From Neocallimastix lanati (nom. inval.) (taxonomy: Eukaryota; Neocallimastigomycota; Neocallimastigomycetes; Neocallimastigales; Neocallimastigaceae), in the NCBI GenBank assembly GCA_016946835.1, contig JACVTC010000003.1, positions 1,665,001-1,722,500 of the forward strand: 57,500 nt of DNA. Direction: 5' to 3'. How positions within the stretch are numbered: position 1 is the stretch's first letter; the number at the start of each line of letters is the position of its first letter. The notes beneath the pieces were generated by a model, which worked only from the letters and a program-made list of their open reading frames with translations, was not told the DNA's origin and ran no database searches. The position numbers and the translations under genes were made by a program. Below, one piece after another: positions 15,991 through 36,914 of this stretch.

Positions 15991-16487
15991 TTTTCGAAAA
16001 TAAAACAAAAATTATTTAAATTTATAATTATTATATGAAAAATTTTGTATATAATTTCATTATAAAAATGAATAAATGAAAAAGGTAATTTATGGATACT
16101 ACAGCAAATGGTAGTTCAACTTTAACTTTATTTTTAAAAAAATCAAATTATAAAATATATTTAGAAATCACATTTTTTATTTATGGTAAAAATAAAAATA
16201 AAGCATTTTCATAATTTAAATTATTATATATATTAAATTTTATTTTTATTTTTCTTTTTATTGAATGAAATAAACTTATTAATATATTTTCATAATTATT
16301 TCAATAATATTATAAAAATAATATAATATTTAAAAAATAATATTATATTATAAAAAATAAACTTTATATATATATGCATAATAAAATAAAATAAAATAAA
16401 ATATATATATATATTATTAATATAATAAATGTATATATATTATTATTTATTATTTTTATTTTAATAAATATATATTAATAAAATTAA

Positions 16488-16536
<49 letters not shown>

Positions 16537-16591
16537 TTTTGATTTGATTATAATAATTGTTGGTCGTAATACAAAGAAACTTTTTATAATC
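15289..16591. other. AT-rich spacer, no gene recognised
   Basis: A long A-run lies at about 15589-15630 and a (TAA)n tract at about 15953-15988. A 35-codon-scale ATG frame from about 16091 (MDTTANGSSTLTLFLKK) ends quickly and has no recognisable relative; I do not call it a gene. Confidence 0.5.
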
Positions 16592-16634
16592 TTTGAATCT
16601 TGAAAAAGTTAGAATAACTTTTTCAAGATTCAAA
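16592..16634. repeat. Perfect 19-bp inverted repeat (short hairpin)
   Basis: The left arm 16592-16610 (TTTGAATCTTGAAAAAGTT) and right arm 16616-16634 are exact reverse complements, separated by the loop AGAAT. The stem includes G/C pairs and is not an accident of A/T runs. The role is unknown: a terminator-like or hairpin RNA, or a foldback footprint. Confidence 0.8.
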
Positions 16635-16984
16635 TTTAATATTAGTAATTAATAATTATTAATATATATATATGAAAATAAGAAAATTATTTATCGAATA
16701 TAATGGGTAAATTTCCTAAAAAAAAAAAAAGTTTAAAAATTGCTTTACTATATTAAAAAAAAAATAAAATAAAATAAAATAAAATAAAATAAAATAAAAT
16801 AATCGTTTATTATAATGTTTTTATATTTAATAATACTTTATTAATATTTCTTTTTAATTTCAGGAAAAAAAAAAAAAAAAAAAAACATTATTCATATGTA
16901 ATAAATTATAAAACTTTAATCTGTAAAATCATTAGTAAATAATTAAATTATTTTTAATTATAGTTTATTCATATCTTATAATAT

Positions 16985-16993
<9 letters not shown>

Positions 16994-17019
<26 letters not shown>

Positions 17020-17237
17020 AATTTATTATCTTTTTAATAATATAATAATAAAAGCTTTTACCCACATATGTATTAATATTATATTCTATACATTACAAAT
17101 ATAACTAAATAAATTTTTTTTTTTTTTTTTTTTTTATAAAATTTATTATCTTTTTAATAATATAATAATAAAAGCTTTTACCCACATATGTATTAATATT
17201 ATATTCTATACGTTACAAATATAACTAAATAAATTTT
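16994..17237. repeat. Tandem duplication of 120 bp
   Basis: Two adjacent 120-bp copies (about 16994-17113 and 17114-17233), each with a T-run followed by ataaaatttattatc and aaagcttttacccacatatg. They differ by one substitution outside the T-runs (cattac versus cgttac near 17211). The near-identity points to a recent duplication. The remainder of the spacer to 17927 shows no gene. Confidence 0.85.
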
Positions 17238-17795
17238 GTATAAAGTAAATAATTATATATATTAATAATAGTAATTGATAATAATAATTATAAAACTGTT
17301 ATTTTTATATTATAATTAATTCAATCATTGATTTATATAAGATCAATTTTATTTTATCAATGAATAATTAAAACAGATGTTTTATATATATTATAAGATA
17401 TTGTATTTTATAAAATTAATATATAGATTGGCATTATAGTTTTTTAATTATTTATTCTTATAATTTACCAATTGAACTATAAAAATTTTTTACAATATAC
17501 AAAATTAAAAATTATTAAATTTTATCCATAATTATCCATTATTTGTAATTGTATAAATTAAAATCTTTATTAAAACTCTCTTAAAAATGTATTAATAAAA
17601 AAAACTATAAATTTATATTAAAAATATTTATATATTAGAAATTTTATTCTATATTATTATATTAAGTATGTTAAAGATATTTAATAAGTATTAAAAAAAA
17701 ATTAATTGTTTTTAATTAAAGGAATTTCGAGTTTTTTACATATAGCAATCTTAAAATTGAAATTAAATAATTATTATTTTATTTATAAATAGTCA

Positions 17796-17834
<39 letters not shown>

Positions 17835-17927
17835 TTAACTCCTTTATATATATATATATATTTAAATTAATAAATCATCCTTTTTGAAATAAATAATTAA
17901 AAAAAATAATAAATAAATTAATCAAAA

Positions 17928-18962
17928 ATGGAAGCTAATTTAAATACGCTAAATAATGCTGAACAAAGAAAAAAAAATTTACAAGAATTAAGGAATAGAC
18001 GTAAAAATAAATTAAATAAAAGACAAATAAATGAGTAGGTGTTTATATATATATTTAAACACTAAAGTAAAATATATTTTGAAAATATTTAAATTATTAA
18101 CTATTTTTTTTAAAAATATTTTATGAATTTATATATTAAATGAACCAATACTTTTTTATTAATCGATATAATTATTATTAATATGAATATAATGGAATAA
18201 ATATTTTTAATACAATAATTTATATTATTAGAAATAAATGAAGATCTGAAAAGTTAGATGATAATGATGAAATAATAAATGAAATTACAGTTGAAAGCGT
18301 TGTTGAAAAATATGTAAAAGAAACATTGAATAAGGAAAAAGAAAAAACTTCTGAAATAGTAACAAATATTTACCAAATAATTATTTAATTTTTAATTCAA
18401 ATTTATAAAAGAATTATATTCAATTTTTTATTTTAATTTTAAAAAAAATAATGTAGTAATTTTAATGAAATAATTATTTATAATTATTAATATTATTGTT
18501 ATTATATACTTTAAAATAATTAAGAATCTTCAAGATCTTGCTCCTAAGAAACCAAATTGGGATTTTAAAAGAGATCTTGAAAAAAAACTTGAAAAACTTG
18601 AAAAGAAAACCCAAATTTGCATAAATGAAATAATAATAATACGTAAATCATATTTATAATAAGATTAAATCAAAATGATAATAATTAATTTATACATATA
18701 TATATATATATATATTTTATTATTATTTCATTTTAAAAAAGCAAGAATTTATATATAAAATTTAATGTTTATATTTATTCCTTTTAATATATAATTTTTA
18801 TTATTATTAATATTAATATTATTATTTATCATTTCATTTTTTTCATTTTAATTTTTTAAATGTAATATTGACATTAATATATATGTGATATTTATAGGTG
18901 AACGTTTAAAAGAATCAGGGGATATTTTTTCAGTTCCAACTTCAATCGAAGAAATGTGTTAA
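17928..18962 (+). CDS. CCDC12: CCDC12/Cwf18 family pre-mRNA splicing factor, 134 aa (4 exons)
   Basis: Exons are 17928-18034, 18244-18358, 18525-18642 and 18898-18962, joined in frame. The start is the first ATG, giving MEANLNTLNNAEQRKKNLQELRNRR, which fits the basic N-terminal helix of the family (ALKRKERLKALREK in human). The diagnostic core is LQDLAPKKPNWDFKRDLEKK followed by LEKLEKKTQICINEIIIIRERLK. This matches human NLAPRKPDWDLKRDVAKKLEKLKKRTQRAIAELIRERL. Cwf18/CCDC12 is a small coiled-coil component of the activated spliceosome (Prp19/NTC-associated). At 134 aa it is slightly shorter than human (about 166) and close to fission yeast Cwf18. The acceptor of exon 2 was chosen at 18242-18243 because the nearer upstream AG would bring an in-frame TGA. 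The gene is too finely split to show as a single long frame. Confidence 0.93.
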
Positions 18963-19797
18963 AATCATTTATATATAATATATTATAATTTATCCATAAA
19001 TTACATTCTTTAACTTCACATATTATCAAACAATAATACTAATAATATTTTTTAAACAAAAACTTAATAAAATCAATCATCTCCATACAAATCCTCTATA
19101 AATATTATTATTAAAGAAAATGGAATTATTTAATAATAATATTAAGCATTTCATAATTTTATATATTAAAACTATTTTCATATAAATGATTATTTAACTT
19201 TTTTTTTTTTTTAAATCGAATTTGAATTGACTAATAATTATTTTCATTTAAAGTAAATTGTATGAAAAAATAAAGTAAAATATAAAAATATAAAAATATA
19301 AAATTGTAGACTAATATGTAATTTTTTCTCTAATTTATTTATAAAAATTGGATCTATTAAATAAATTAAATAAAAAAATGTTAAAAAATTTTAATTTAAT
19401 TAAACAAAGGACTATTCAATTCATTACAACGGAAAGGAATTTTTAAGTACTTATCGGTGATAAAATCAGAAGATCCACACTATTAAGCAATATAGTAATT
19501 TTTCTTAAACTGTCATAAATGTCATTAATTATTTGGATAAATTTTTCTTAAATTAAAAAAAAAAAAATAATAATAATATTCAGAAAAGGATATTTATGAC
19601 ATATTAAATATTTTTATATTTATTAATTAGTTAACTTTTAATTCACATTTATTAAAAATTAACAAAATATTTTTAGCATATAAACTTTAATAATTTACAT
19701 AATAATTTACATTTAAATTCTTTTTTTTTTTTTTTTTTTTTTTCTGTACAAAAAAATATATAATCCATCCTTATTAAATTTAATTAAATAAATTAAA

Positions 19798-19920
19798 GTT
19801 AATTAATAATTAAAAAAAAAAAAAAAAAAAACGGAATACTAATATTAAGGTGAAAAAGATTAACTTCACCTTAATATTAGTATTCCGTTTTTTTTTTTTT
19901 TTTTTTAATTATTAATTAAC
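19798..19920. repeat. Near-perfect 57-bp inverted repeat (long hairpin)
   Basis: The left arm 19798-19854 and right arm 19865-19920 are reverse complements over about 56-57 bp, with a 10-nt loop (19855-19864). The inner part, CGGAATACTAATATTAAGG plus TGAA, pairs exactly with TTCACC plus its complement. The middle is 20 A against 19 T. The outer 15 bp (GTTAATTAATAATTA) also pair exactly. The complex inner sequence shows this is a true palindrome and not chance pairing of A/T runs. Confidence 0.9.
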
Positions 19921-19966
19921 TATATAACTGACTTATTAATTTTGAGACCAAAGTGTTTTAACTTTG

Positions 19967-20017
<51 letters not shown>

Positions 20018-20434
20018 AATAATATTAATAATATCAATAACGTTAATAAATAATACTTATTATTATGTACTATTTATATGTAGTGAATGAAGATGGTAAG
20101 ATAGTTTTATTATAATTTATTTTGAATAATTAAAATAAAAATAATTTATTTGTTAAAAGTTTTAAAATGAATAAATATATTATTTCTACATAATTTTTTT
20201 TTTTTAATTTTTATAATTATTATTATTATTATTTTACTTAAACTGAAATACAATATTTATTTTTAATATATTTGAAATTTTTAATATAAATTTATGTATA
20301 ATATTGTAAATTAATTATTCCAATAAAAGTTTTAATAACTCAAATATGAAACATCTATGTAAAGAAATAAATTTTATTTATAATTAATTTAGCTTTTAAA
20401 TTTTATATTTATTTATTTAGCACTTTAATTTTTT

Positions 20435-20465
<31 letters not shown>

Positions 20466-20652
20466 TTATGAATTTTTTAAATTATTAATAAGCTTTATCA
20501 CAAAAAAAGTTTAATAAAAACAAAAAGAATTATTTATTTTTAAAACTTTTTTTTAATACATACTTTATTTTATTTCAACATATTTCCTGATTTAAAAAAA
20601 ATAATAAATATATTCCATTAATACATAATATATTTTACACCCATAAATTATA

Positions 20653-21025
20653 TTTACGGATTTTTTATATTTTTATGCATATTTAAATAAATATAACTTT
20701 AATTACTGATTTTTTATATTTTTATGTATATTTAAATAAGTATGACTTTAATTAACGGATTTTTTATATATTTATATATATTTAAATAAATATATGCCTA
20801 TAATTACGGATTTTTTATATTTTTATGTATATTTAAATAAATATAACTTTAATTACTGATTTTTTATATAATTACTGATTTTTTATATTTTTATGTGTAT
20901 TTTTAAATAAGTATGACTTTTATTAACAGATTTTTTATATTTTTATATATATTTAAATAAATATATGACTATAATTACGGATTTTTTATATTTTTACATA
21001 TATTTAAACAAATATGTAATTATTA
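20653..21025. repeat. Minisatellite of ~50-55 bp units
   Basis: About seven copies plus a partial one of a unit containing ac(g/t)gattttttatattttta followed by a tatttaaataa(a/g)tat block. They start near 20655, 20705, 20755, 20810, 20860, 20930 and 20978. Copies alternate between two subtypes (cgg and ctg starts), suggesting a higher-order unit of about 105 bp. Confidence 0.8.
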
Positions 21026-22013
21026 TTACAAAAAAAAAAGTATTTTATTCAATAAAATTTATTAGTATTATATTGTAAAAAAAAAAAATTAAAAATTAAA
21101 CCAATAGAATTTTTTTATCCAATAAAAATCAAATATAGGATACAATTTTTATTAAATGCTATAACAATCAATTGAATTTATTCTCCAATAAAAATAAATT
21201 AAACTTTCAATCATTAAATATATAAAAAAGGAAAATTTTATAATTTGTTCACCTAAATTAGATTTTAATTTATTATTTATTACTAAGAAGTTTCAAAGTT
21301 TAAAAAACTAATTTATATGAAAAATAAAAATTAAAAATTATATTTATTTCAAACATTTCTACATGGTATACATCTTTTAAAGAGAATGAATTTATTAATA
21401 ATTAAATACATTTAGATATTTAGATATTTAGATATTTAGATAATACATTAATAAATTAATAATATCCATATAATATTATTTTCTTCTATTTTTTGTGAAA
21501 TTTTATTTATATTGCTTAATTTTTTATTATAACTTCATATAAAATTATAAATTTTGAAATTTGATACTATTGAAATACTAATTATAAAACATAATAAAAA
21601 ATTCAGTTTAAAAATAATACTAATTAAAGTTTTAATATTATTATTTATTTTGATGTAAACTTTTATTTTTATAAATTTATATTAATTTAAACAATTATAT
21701 AAGTTAAGGTTTTTAAATATTTGGTATAAATTATAATTGATTATATTAAATAAATAATTAACAGATATATTTAAAATGGTACATTAAAAAATATAATAAA
21801 AAATATTAATATATTAAATTTTAATTTTTTTTTTTTTTTTTTTTTTTTTTTGGAAAAATATAAATATCAACAAAATTCACTTATTATAATTATCTTTATC
21901 ACATTATTTTAAAAATATTTGATATATTTTTAAAAAAAGTATAAAAAATAAAAGAAAATATATTAAAAAAATAAAAAGTAAATAATAAACTATATATTCA
22001 TCTAAAATAAAAA

Positions 22014-25000
22014 ATGAGGTACATAAACATATTACTCTTATCATTATATTTCGTTTGTATATTGGCAGCAACAAGTAAGTGTGTTCTGATTAAATTAATC
22101 TATTTTATCAATAATAAATATTATTAATTAATTATTATTTAATTAAATTAATTTTTTTTAATTTTTATCAATATTGTTTAAATTAATATAAAAACACTTC
22201 AAATATTATCTGAATCAATAGCTAAAACTCTTCCAGTAAAGAATGTTGTTACTAATGTTGCTCCAGCTCCAGCTTCAAAAACTCTTCCAGTAAAGAATGT
22301 TGCTACTGGTACTGCTCCAGCTCCAGCTTCTAAGACTCTTCCAGTAAAGAATGTTGCTTCTAATGCTGCTGTTACTTCCAAAACTCTTCCAGTTAAGAAT
22401 GTTGCTACTGGTGCCCCAGCTCCAGCTTCAAAGACTCTTCCAGTTAAAAATGTTGCTACTGGTGCTGCCCCAGCCCCAGCTTCAAATACTCTTCCAGTTA
22501 AGAATGTTGCTACTGGTGCTCAAGCTCCAGCTTCAAAGACTCTTCCAGTTAAGAATGTTGATACTAATGCTGCTCCAGCTCCAGCTTCTAAAACTCTTCC
22601 AGTAAAGAATGTTGCTACTGGTGCTCCAGCTCCAGCTTCAAAGACTCTTCCAGTTAAAAATGTTGCTACTAATGCTGCTCCAGCTCCAGCTTCTAAGACT
22701 CTTCCAGTAAAGAATGTTGCTTCTAATGCTGCTGTTACTTCCAAAACTCTTCCAGTTAAGAATGTTGCTACTGGTGCCCCAGCTCCAGCTTCAAAGACTC
22801 TTCCAGTTAAAAATGTTGCTACTGGTGCTCCAGCTCCAGCTTCTAAAACTCTTCCAGTAAAGAATGTTGCTACTAATGTTGCCCCAGCTCCAGTTTCAAA
22901 GACTCTTCCAGTTAAAAATGTTGCTACTAATGCTGCTGTTGCTTCCAAAACTCTTCCAGTTAAGAATGTTGCTACTGGTGCTCCAGTTCCAGCTTCAAAA
23001 ACTCTTCCAGTAAAGAATGTTGCTACTGGTGCTGCTCCAGCTCCAGCTTCAAAGACTCTTCCAGTTAAGAATGTTGCTTCTAATGCTGTTGTTGCTTCCA
23101 AAACTCTTCCAGTAAAGAATGTTGCTACTGGTGCTGCTCCAGCTCCAGCTTCAAAGACTCTTCCAGTTAAAAATGTTGCTACTGGTGCTCCAGCTCCAGT
23201 TTCAAAGACTCTCCCAGTAAAGAATGTTGCTACTGGTGCTGCTCCAGCTCCAGTTTCTAAAACTCTTCCAGTTAAAAATGTTGCTACTAATGCTGCTCCA
23301 GCTCCAGCTTCTAAGACTCTTCCAGTAAAGAATGTTGCTTCTAATGCTGCTGTTACTTCCAAAACTCTTCCAGTTAAGAATGTTGCTACTGGTGCCCCAG
23401 CCCCAGCTTCAAAGACTCTTCCAGTTAAGAATGTTGCTACTGGTGCTCCAGCTCCAGCTTCTAAAACTCTTCCAGTTAAAAATGTTGCTACTAATGCTGC
23501 TGTTGCTTCCAAAACTCTTCCAGTTAAGAATGTTGCTACTGGTGCTGCCCCAGTTCCAGCATCAAAGACTCTTCCAGTAAAGAATGTTGCTACTGGTGCT
23601 GCTCCAGCTCCAGTTTCTAAAACTCTTCCAGTTAAAAATGTTGCTACTAATGCTGCTCCAGCTCCAGCTTCTAAGACTCTTCCAGTAAAGAATGTTGCTT
23701 CTAATGCTGCTGTTACTTCCAAAACTCTTCCAGTTAAGAATGTTGCTACTGGTGCTCAAGCTCCAGCTTCAAAGACTCTTCCAGTTAAGAATGTTGATAC
23801 TAATGCTGCTCCAGCTCCAGCTTCTAAAACTCTTCCAGTAAAGAATGTTGCTACTGGTGCTGCTCCAGCTCCAGTTTCTAAAACTCTTCCAGTAAAGAAT
23901 GTTGCTACTGGTGCTGCTCCAGCTCCAGCTTCTAAAACTCTTCCAGTTAAAAATGTTGCTACTAATGCTGCTGTTGCTTCCAAAACTCTTCCAGTTAAGA
24001 ATGTTGCTACTGGTGCTGCCCCAGTTCCAGCATCAAAGACTCTTCCAGTAAAGAATGTTGCTACTGGTGCTCCAGCTCCAGTTTCTAAAACTCTTCCAGT
24101 TAAGAATGTTGCTACTAATGTTGCCCCAGCTCCAGTTTCAAAGACTCTTCCAGTTAAGAATGTTGCTACTGGTGCTCCAGCTCCAGTTTCTAAAACTCTT
24201 CCAGTTAAGAATGTTGCTACTAATGTTGCCCCAGCTCCAGTTTCAAAGACTCTTCCAGTTAAGAATGTAACTACTGGTGCTGCCCCAGTTCCAGCTTCAA
24301 AAACTCTTCCAGTAAAGAATATTGCTACTGGTGCTGCTCCAGCTCCAGTTTCTAAAACTCTTCCAGTAAAGAATGTAACTACTGGTGCTCCAGCTCCAGC
24401 TTCTAAGACTCTCCCAGTAAAAAATGTTGCTACTGGTGCTCCAGCTCCAGTTTCAAAGACTCTCCCAGTAAAGAATGTTGCTACTGGTGCTGCTCCAGCT
24501 CCAGCTTCAAAGACTCTTCCAGTTAAGAATGTTGCTTCTAATGCTGTTGTTGCTTCCAAAACTCTTCCAGTAAAGAATGTTGCTACTGGTGCTGCTCCAG
24601 CTCCAGCTTCAAAGACTCTCCCAGTTAAGAATGTTGCTTCTAATGCTGCTGTTGCTTCCAAAACTCTTCCAGTTAAGAATGTTGCTACTGGTGCTGCCCC
24701 AGCTCCAGTTTCTAAAACTCTTCCAGTAAAGAATGTTGCTACTGGTGCTGCTCCAGCTTCAGTTTCTAAAACTCTTCCAGTAAAGAATGTTGCTACTGGT
24801 GCTGCTCCAGCTCCAGCTTCAAAGACTCTCCCAGTTAAGAATGTTGCTTCTAATGCTGTTGTTGCTTCCAAAACTCTTCCAGTTAAGAATGTTGCTACTG
24901 GTGCTGCTCCAGCTCCAGCTTCAAAGACTCTCCCAGTTAAGAATGTTGCTTCTAATGCTGTTGTTGCTTCTAAAACTCTTCCAGTTAAGAATGTTGCTAC

Positions 25001-26252
25001 TGGTGCTCCAGCCCAAGCTTCAAAGACTCTTCCAGTTAAAAATGTTGCTTCTAATGCTGTTGTTGCTTCTAAAACTCTTCCAGTTAAGAATGTTGCTACT
25101 GGTGCTCCAGCCCAAGCTTCAAAGACTCTTCCAGTTAAAAATGTTGCTTCTAATGCTGTTGTTGCTTCTAAAACTCTTCCAGTTAAGAATGTTGCTACTG
25201 GTGCTCCAGCCCAAGCTTCAAAGACTCTTCCAGTTAAAAATGTTGCTTCTAATGCTGTTGTTGCTTCCAAAACTCTTCCAGTTAAGAATGTTGCTACTGG
25301 TGCTGCTCCAGCTCCAGCTTCAAAGACTCTCCCAGTTAAGAATGTTGCTTCTAATGCTGTTGTTGCTTCTAAAACTCTTCCAGTTAAGAATGTTGCTACT
25401 GGTGCTCCAGCCCAAGCTTCAAAGACTCTTCCAGTAAAGAATGTTGCTACTGGTGCTGCTCCAGCTTCAGTTTCTAAAACTCTTCCAGTAAAGAATGTTG
25501 CTACTGGTGCTGCTCCAGCTCCAGCTTCAAAGACTCTCCCAGTTAAGAATGTTGCTTCTAATGCTGTTGTTGCTTCCAAAACTCTTCCAGTTAAGAATGT
25601 TGCTACTGGTGCTGCTCCAGCTCCAGCTTCAAAGACTCTCCCAGTTAAGAATGTTGCTTCTAATGCTGTTGTTGCTTCTAAAACTCTTCCAGTTAAGAAT
25701 GTTGCTACTGGTGCTCCAGCCCAAGCTTCAAAGACTCTTCCAGTTAAAAATGTTGCTTCTAATGCTGTTGTTGCTTCCAAAACTCTTCCAGTAAAGAATG
25801 TTGCTACTGGTGCTGCTCCAGCTCCAGCTTCAAAGACTCTCCCAGTTAAGAATGTTGCTTCTAATGCTGTTGTTGCTTCCAAAACTCTTCCAGTTAAGAA
25901 TGTTGCTACTGGTGTTGCCCCAGTTCCAGTTTCTAAGACTCTTCCAGTTAAGAATGTTGCTACTAATGTTGCTCCAGCTCCAGTTTCTAAAACTCTTCCA
26001 GTTAAGAATGTTGCTACTGGTGCTCCAGCTCCAGCTTCAAAGACTCTCCCAGTAAAGAATGTTGCTACTAATGTTGCTCAAGCTCCAGCTCCAAAGACTC
26101 TTTCTGGAAAAGTTCATATTGCTAATAACGCTAAAACTCTTCCAGCTAAAGTAACAGTTACTAAAACTGTTATAGTTAAAGCTAATGGAGTACCAACCAA
26201 GACTCTTCCAGTTAAGGATATTTCAAGTAAGGTACTTCCAAGCAATAACTAA
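22014..26252 (+). CDS. Secreted protein of ~75 tandem KTLPVKN repeats, 1363 aa (2 exons)
   Basis: Exon 1 (22014-22074) encodes a classical signal peptide, MRYINILLLSLYFVCILAAT. Exon 2 (22222-26252) is in phase after GT-AG splicing. Mature sequence is roughly 75 head-to-tail copies of a 16-18 residue unit. The main form is SKTLPVKNVATGAAPAPA; a second form is SKTLPVKNVASNAVVA. In the middle the two forms alternate as a higher-order repeat. The last 55 residues are non-repetitive but keep KTLP motifs (AKTLPAKV, TKTLPVKD) and end VLPSNN. No Cys, dibasic KR site, membrane anchor or catalytic domain is visible in the mature chain. Ser/Thr/Pro/Ala richness would suit an O-glycosylated or extended extracellular/wall protein; regular Lys residues give a strong positive charge. 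G+C is far above its surroundings. I recognise no family. Antisense frames here are also open but are shadows. Confidence 0.85.
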
Positions 26253-27283
26253 TATTATTAAAATCAAAAATTTGGAATATATGTATATATTATAAAATGT
26301 AAAAATATATATATATTTATGTATATTAATATTTGTTATAAAATATATAGTTTATTAAAAAATATATTTTCTATAAAATCATTATTTATATCATTGATTA
26401 AAAATTAGAAATAATCATTTATTATATTTCATATTAAATAAAAATATTTTATTACTAAGAGTTGATCCCTTAGTAAAATTATTTTTTCCATAATTAAATT
26501 ATTTTTGTAATTTATTAAGTATTTTTTATAAAATATTATAAGATTTTACTTTAGTGATTTATTAAAATAAATCTAAAAAGAAATAAAAAGATATAAATAG
26601 AAAAGAAAAAAAAATTAGAATTAAAATTAAACATAATGGTGTACAAAAATCATTAATTAATAAATAAATAATAATAAAATATAATATTAGTTTTTCTTTT
26701 TTTCTTATTTATATTATTATGAAATATAAACTTGAAATTTTATAATTTTATTTATATTTTAATAAATATATTTTTAGTACTATTTTTAATTTATTTTTTT
26801 GTTTTATTTCTATGATTACTTCGATTTCATTTTACTCTAATTTGTTTTTTATTTATATTATTATTACATTTTATTAATTTTTTTTTTTTTTTTTATTTTT
26901 ATTTTTAGTTTTATTTTTATTATTATTTTTATTTTATTCAATTTGTACTTTATATTTATATTCTACTATTTATTTTATTTTATTTTATTTTATTCAATTC
27001 GTACTTTATATTCATATTCTACTATTTATTTTATTTTATTTTATTTTATTTTATTTTATTTTATTTTATTTTATTTTATTTTATTTTATTTTATTTTATT
27101 CAATTTGTACTTTATACTCATATTCTACTATTTATTATATTTTATTTTATTTTATTCAATTTGTACTTTATATTCATATTCTACTATTTATATAATTTAT
27201 TTTATTTTACTTTTATATATAAATCTTATTTTATATAATATTATTTTTATTCGTTTTTGTATTTTTATATTTAATAAAAAAAA

Positions 27284-27320
<37 letters not shown>

Positions 27321-27779
27321 TTGAAAACCTAATAAGCTTTTTGTATAAAATAGTAATAATAATAGTATTAATAATAATAATAATAAATAAATAAAAAAAT
27401 AAATAAAAAGTTGTTTAATATATATTAAAGGTTAATTATAAATATGAGATAAAAATTATAAATATAAATTATATTGTTCCTTTTATATATATTAGAATTT
27501 TAAATGAACAAGAAAATAATATGAAATAAATAATCTATTTATTTATTTATTTCAATAATACACTAAAATATATATATATTATTATTATTATTAATTTAAT
27601 TTTAAAATGATGATAGATTTTATTTTATTTTATTTTATTTATGAATAATATAAAAATTAAAAATAAAGAAAAAAAAATGGATATAAAAATGGTTTACAAA
27701 TAGAATATAATTATATATATATAATTATATTAATTAATTATGTAAATATTTAAAATGAAGTAAAAAGTAATAATAATAA

Positions 27780-27825
<46 letters not shown>

Positions 27826-27904
27826 ATATTAAAAGAAATATAGTATATAATATATTAAATTATTGTTCTGTTTTATTTAAATCAATATTAATGTCGATAT
27901 TTAA
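26253..27904. other. AT-rich spacer
   Basis: Nothing coding is seen. It contains the minisatellite at 26938-27200, a (TAA)n tract at about 27283-27320 and an A-run at about 27780-27822. It lies between the 3' ends of two convergent genes, the repeat protein (+) and TPR (-). Confidence 0.55.
26938..27200. repeat. Minisatellite with unit ttcaatt(t/c)gtacttta...
   Basis: Four copies of a unit containing tcaatttgtactttatattc and atattctactatttatttta start near 26938, 26993, 27099 and 27154. They are separated by (TTTTA)n of different lengths. The 129-aa frame read through it is a repeat artefact. Confidence 0.75.
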
Positions 27905-36751
<8,847 letters not shown>

Positions 36752-36863
36752 TGTATTTAATTTATTAGTTTATTAATTTTAATAGTAATGGAAACAATTA
36801 ATTTTGTATCTTTTAAATGTATAATAGAAATAAAAAAAAATAAAGAAAAAAAATAAATAAATA

Positions 36864-36914
<51 letters not shown>

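Larger units (their letters stand above)
18963..22013. other. 3-kb AT-rich spacer
   Basis: No gene is supported. It contains the long hairpin at 19798-19920, an A-run of about 45 (19970-20015), an (ATTT)n tract near 20431-20462 and the minisatellite at 20653-21025. A weakly higher-complexity patch at about 19410-19600 has no open frame. Confidence 0.55.

Noticed and set aside
17400-17490. Possible tRNA gene (ggcattatagttttttaatt...)
   Set aside because: No clover-leaf pairing or B box can be drawn. No tRNA is visible anywhere in the window by eye.
23756-25882. 708-aa and 400-aa minus-strand open frames (ATFLTGRVFEAGAGA repeats)
   Set aside because: They are the antisense shadow of the plus-strand KTLPVKN repeats. 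The plus frame has a signal-peptide exon, correct splice phase and a unique C-terminus; the minus frame has none of these.
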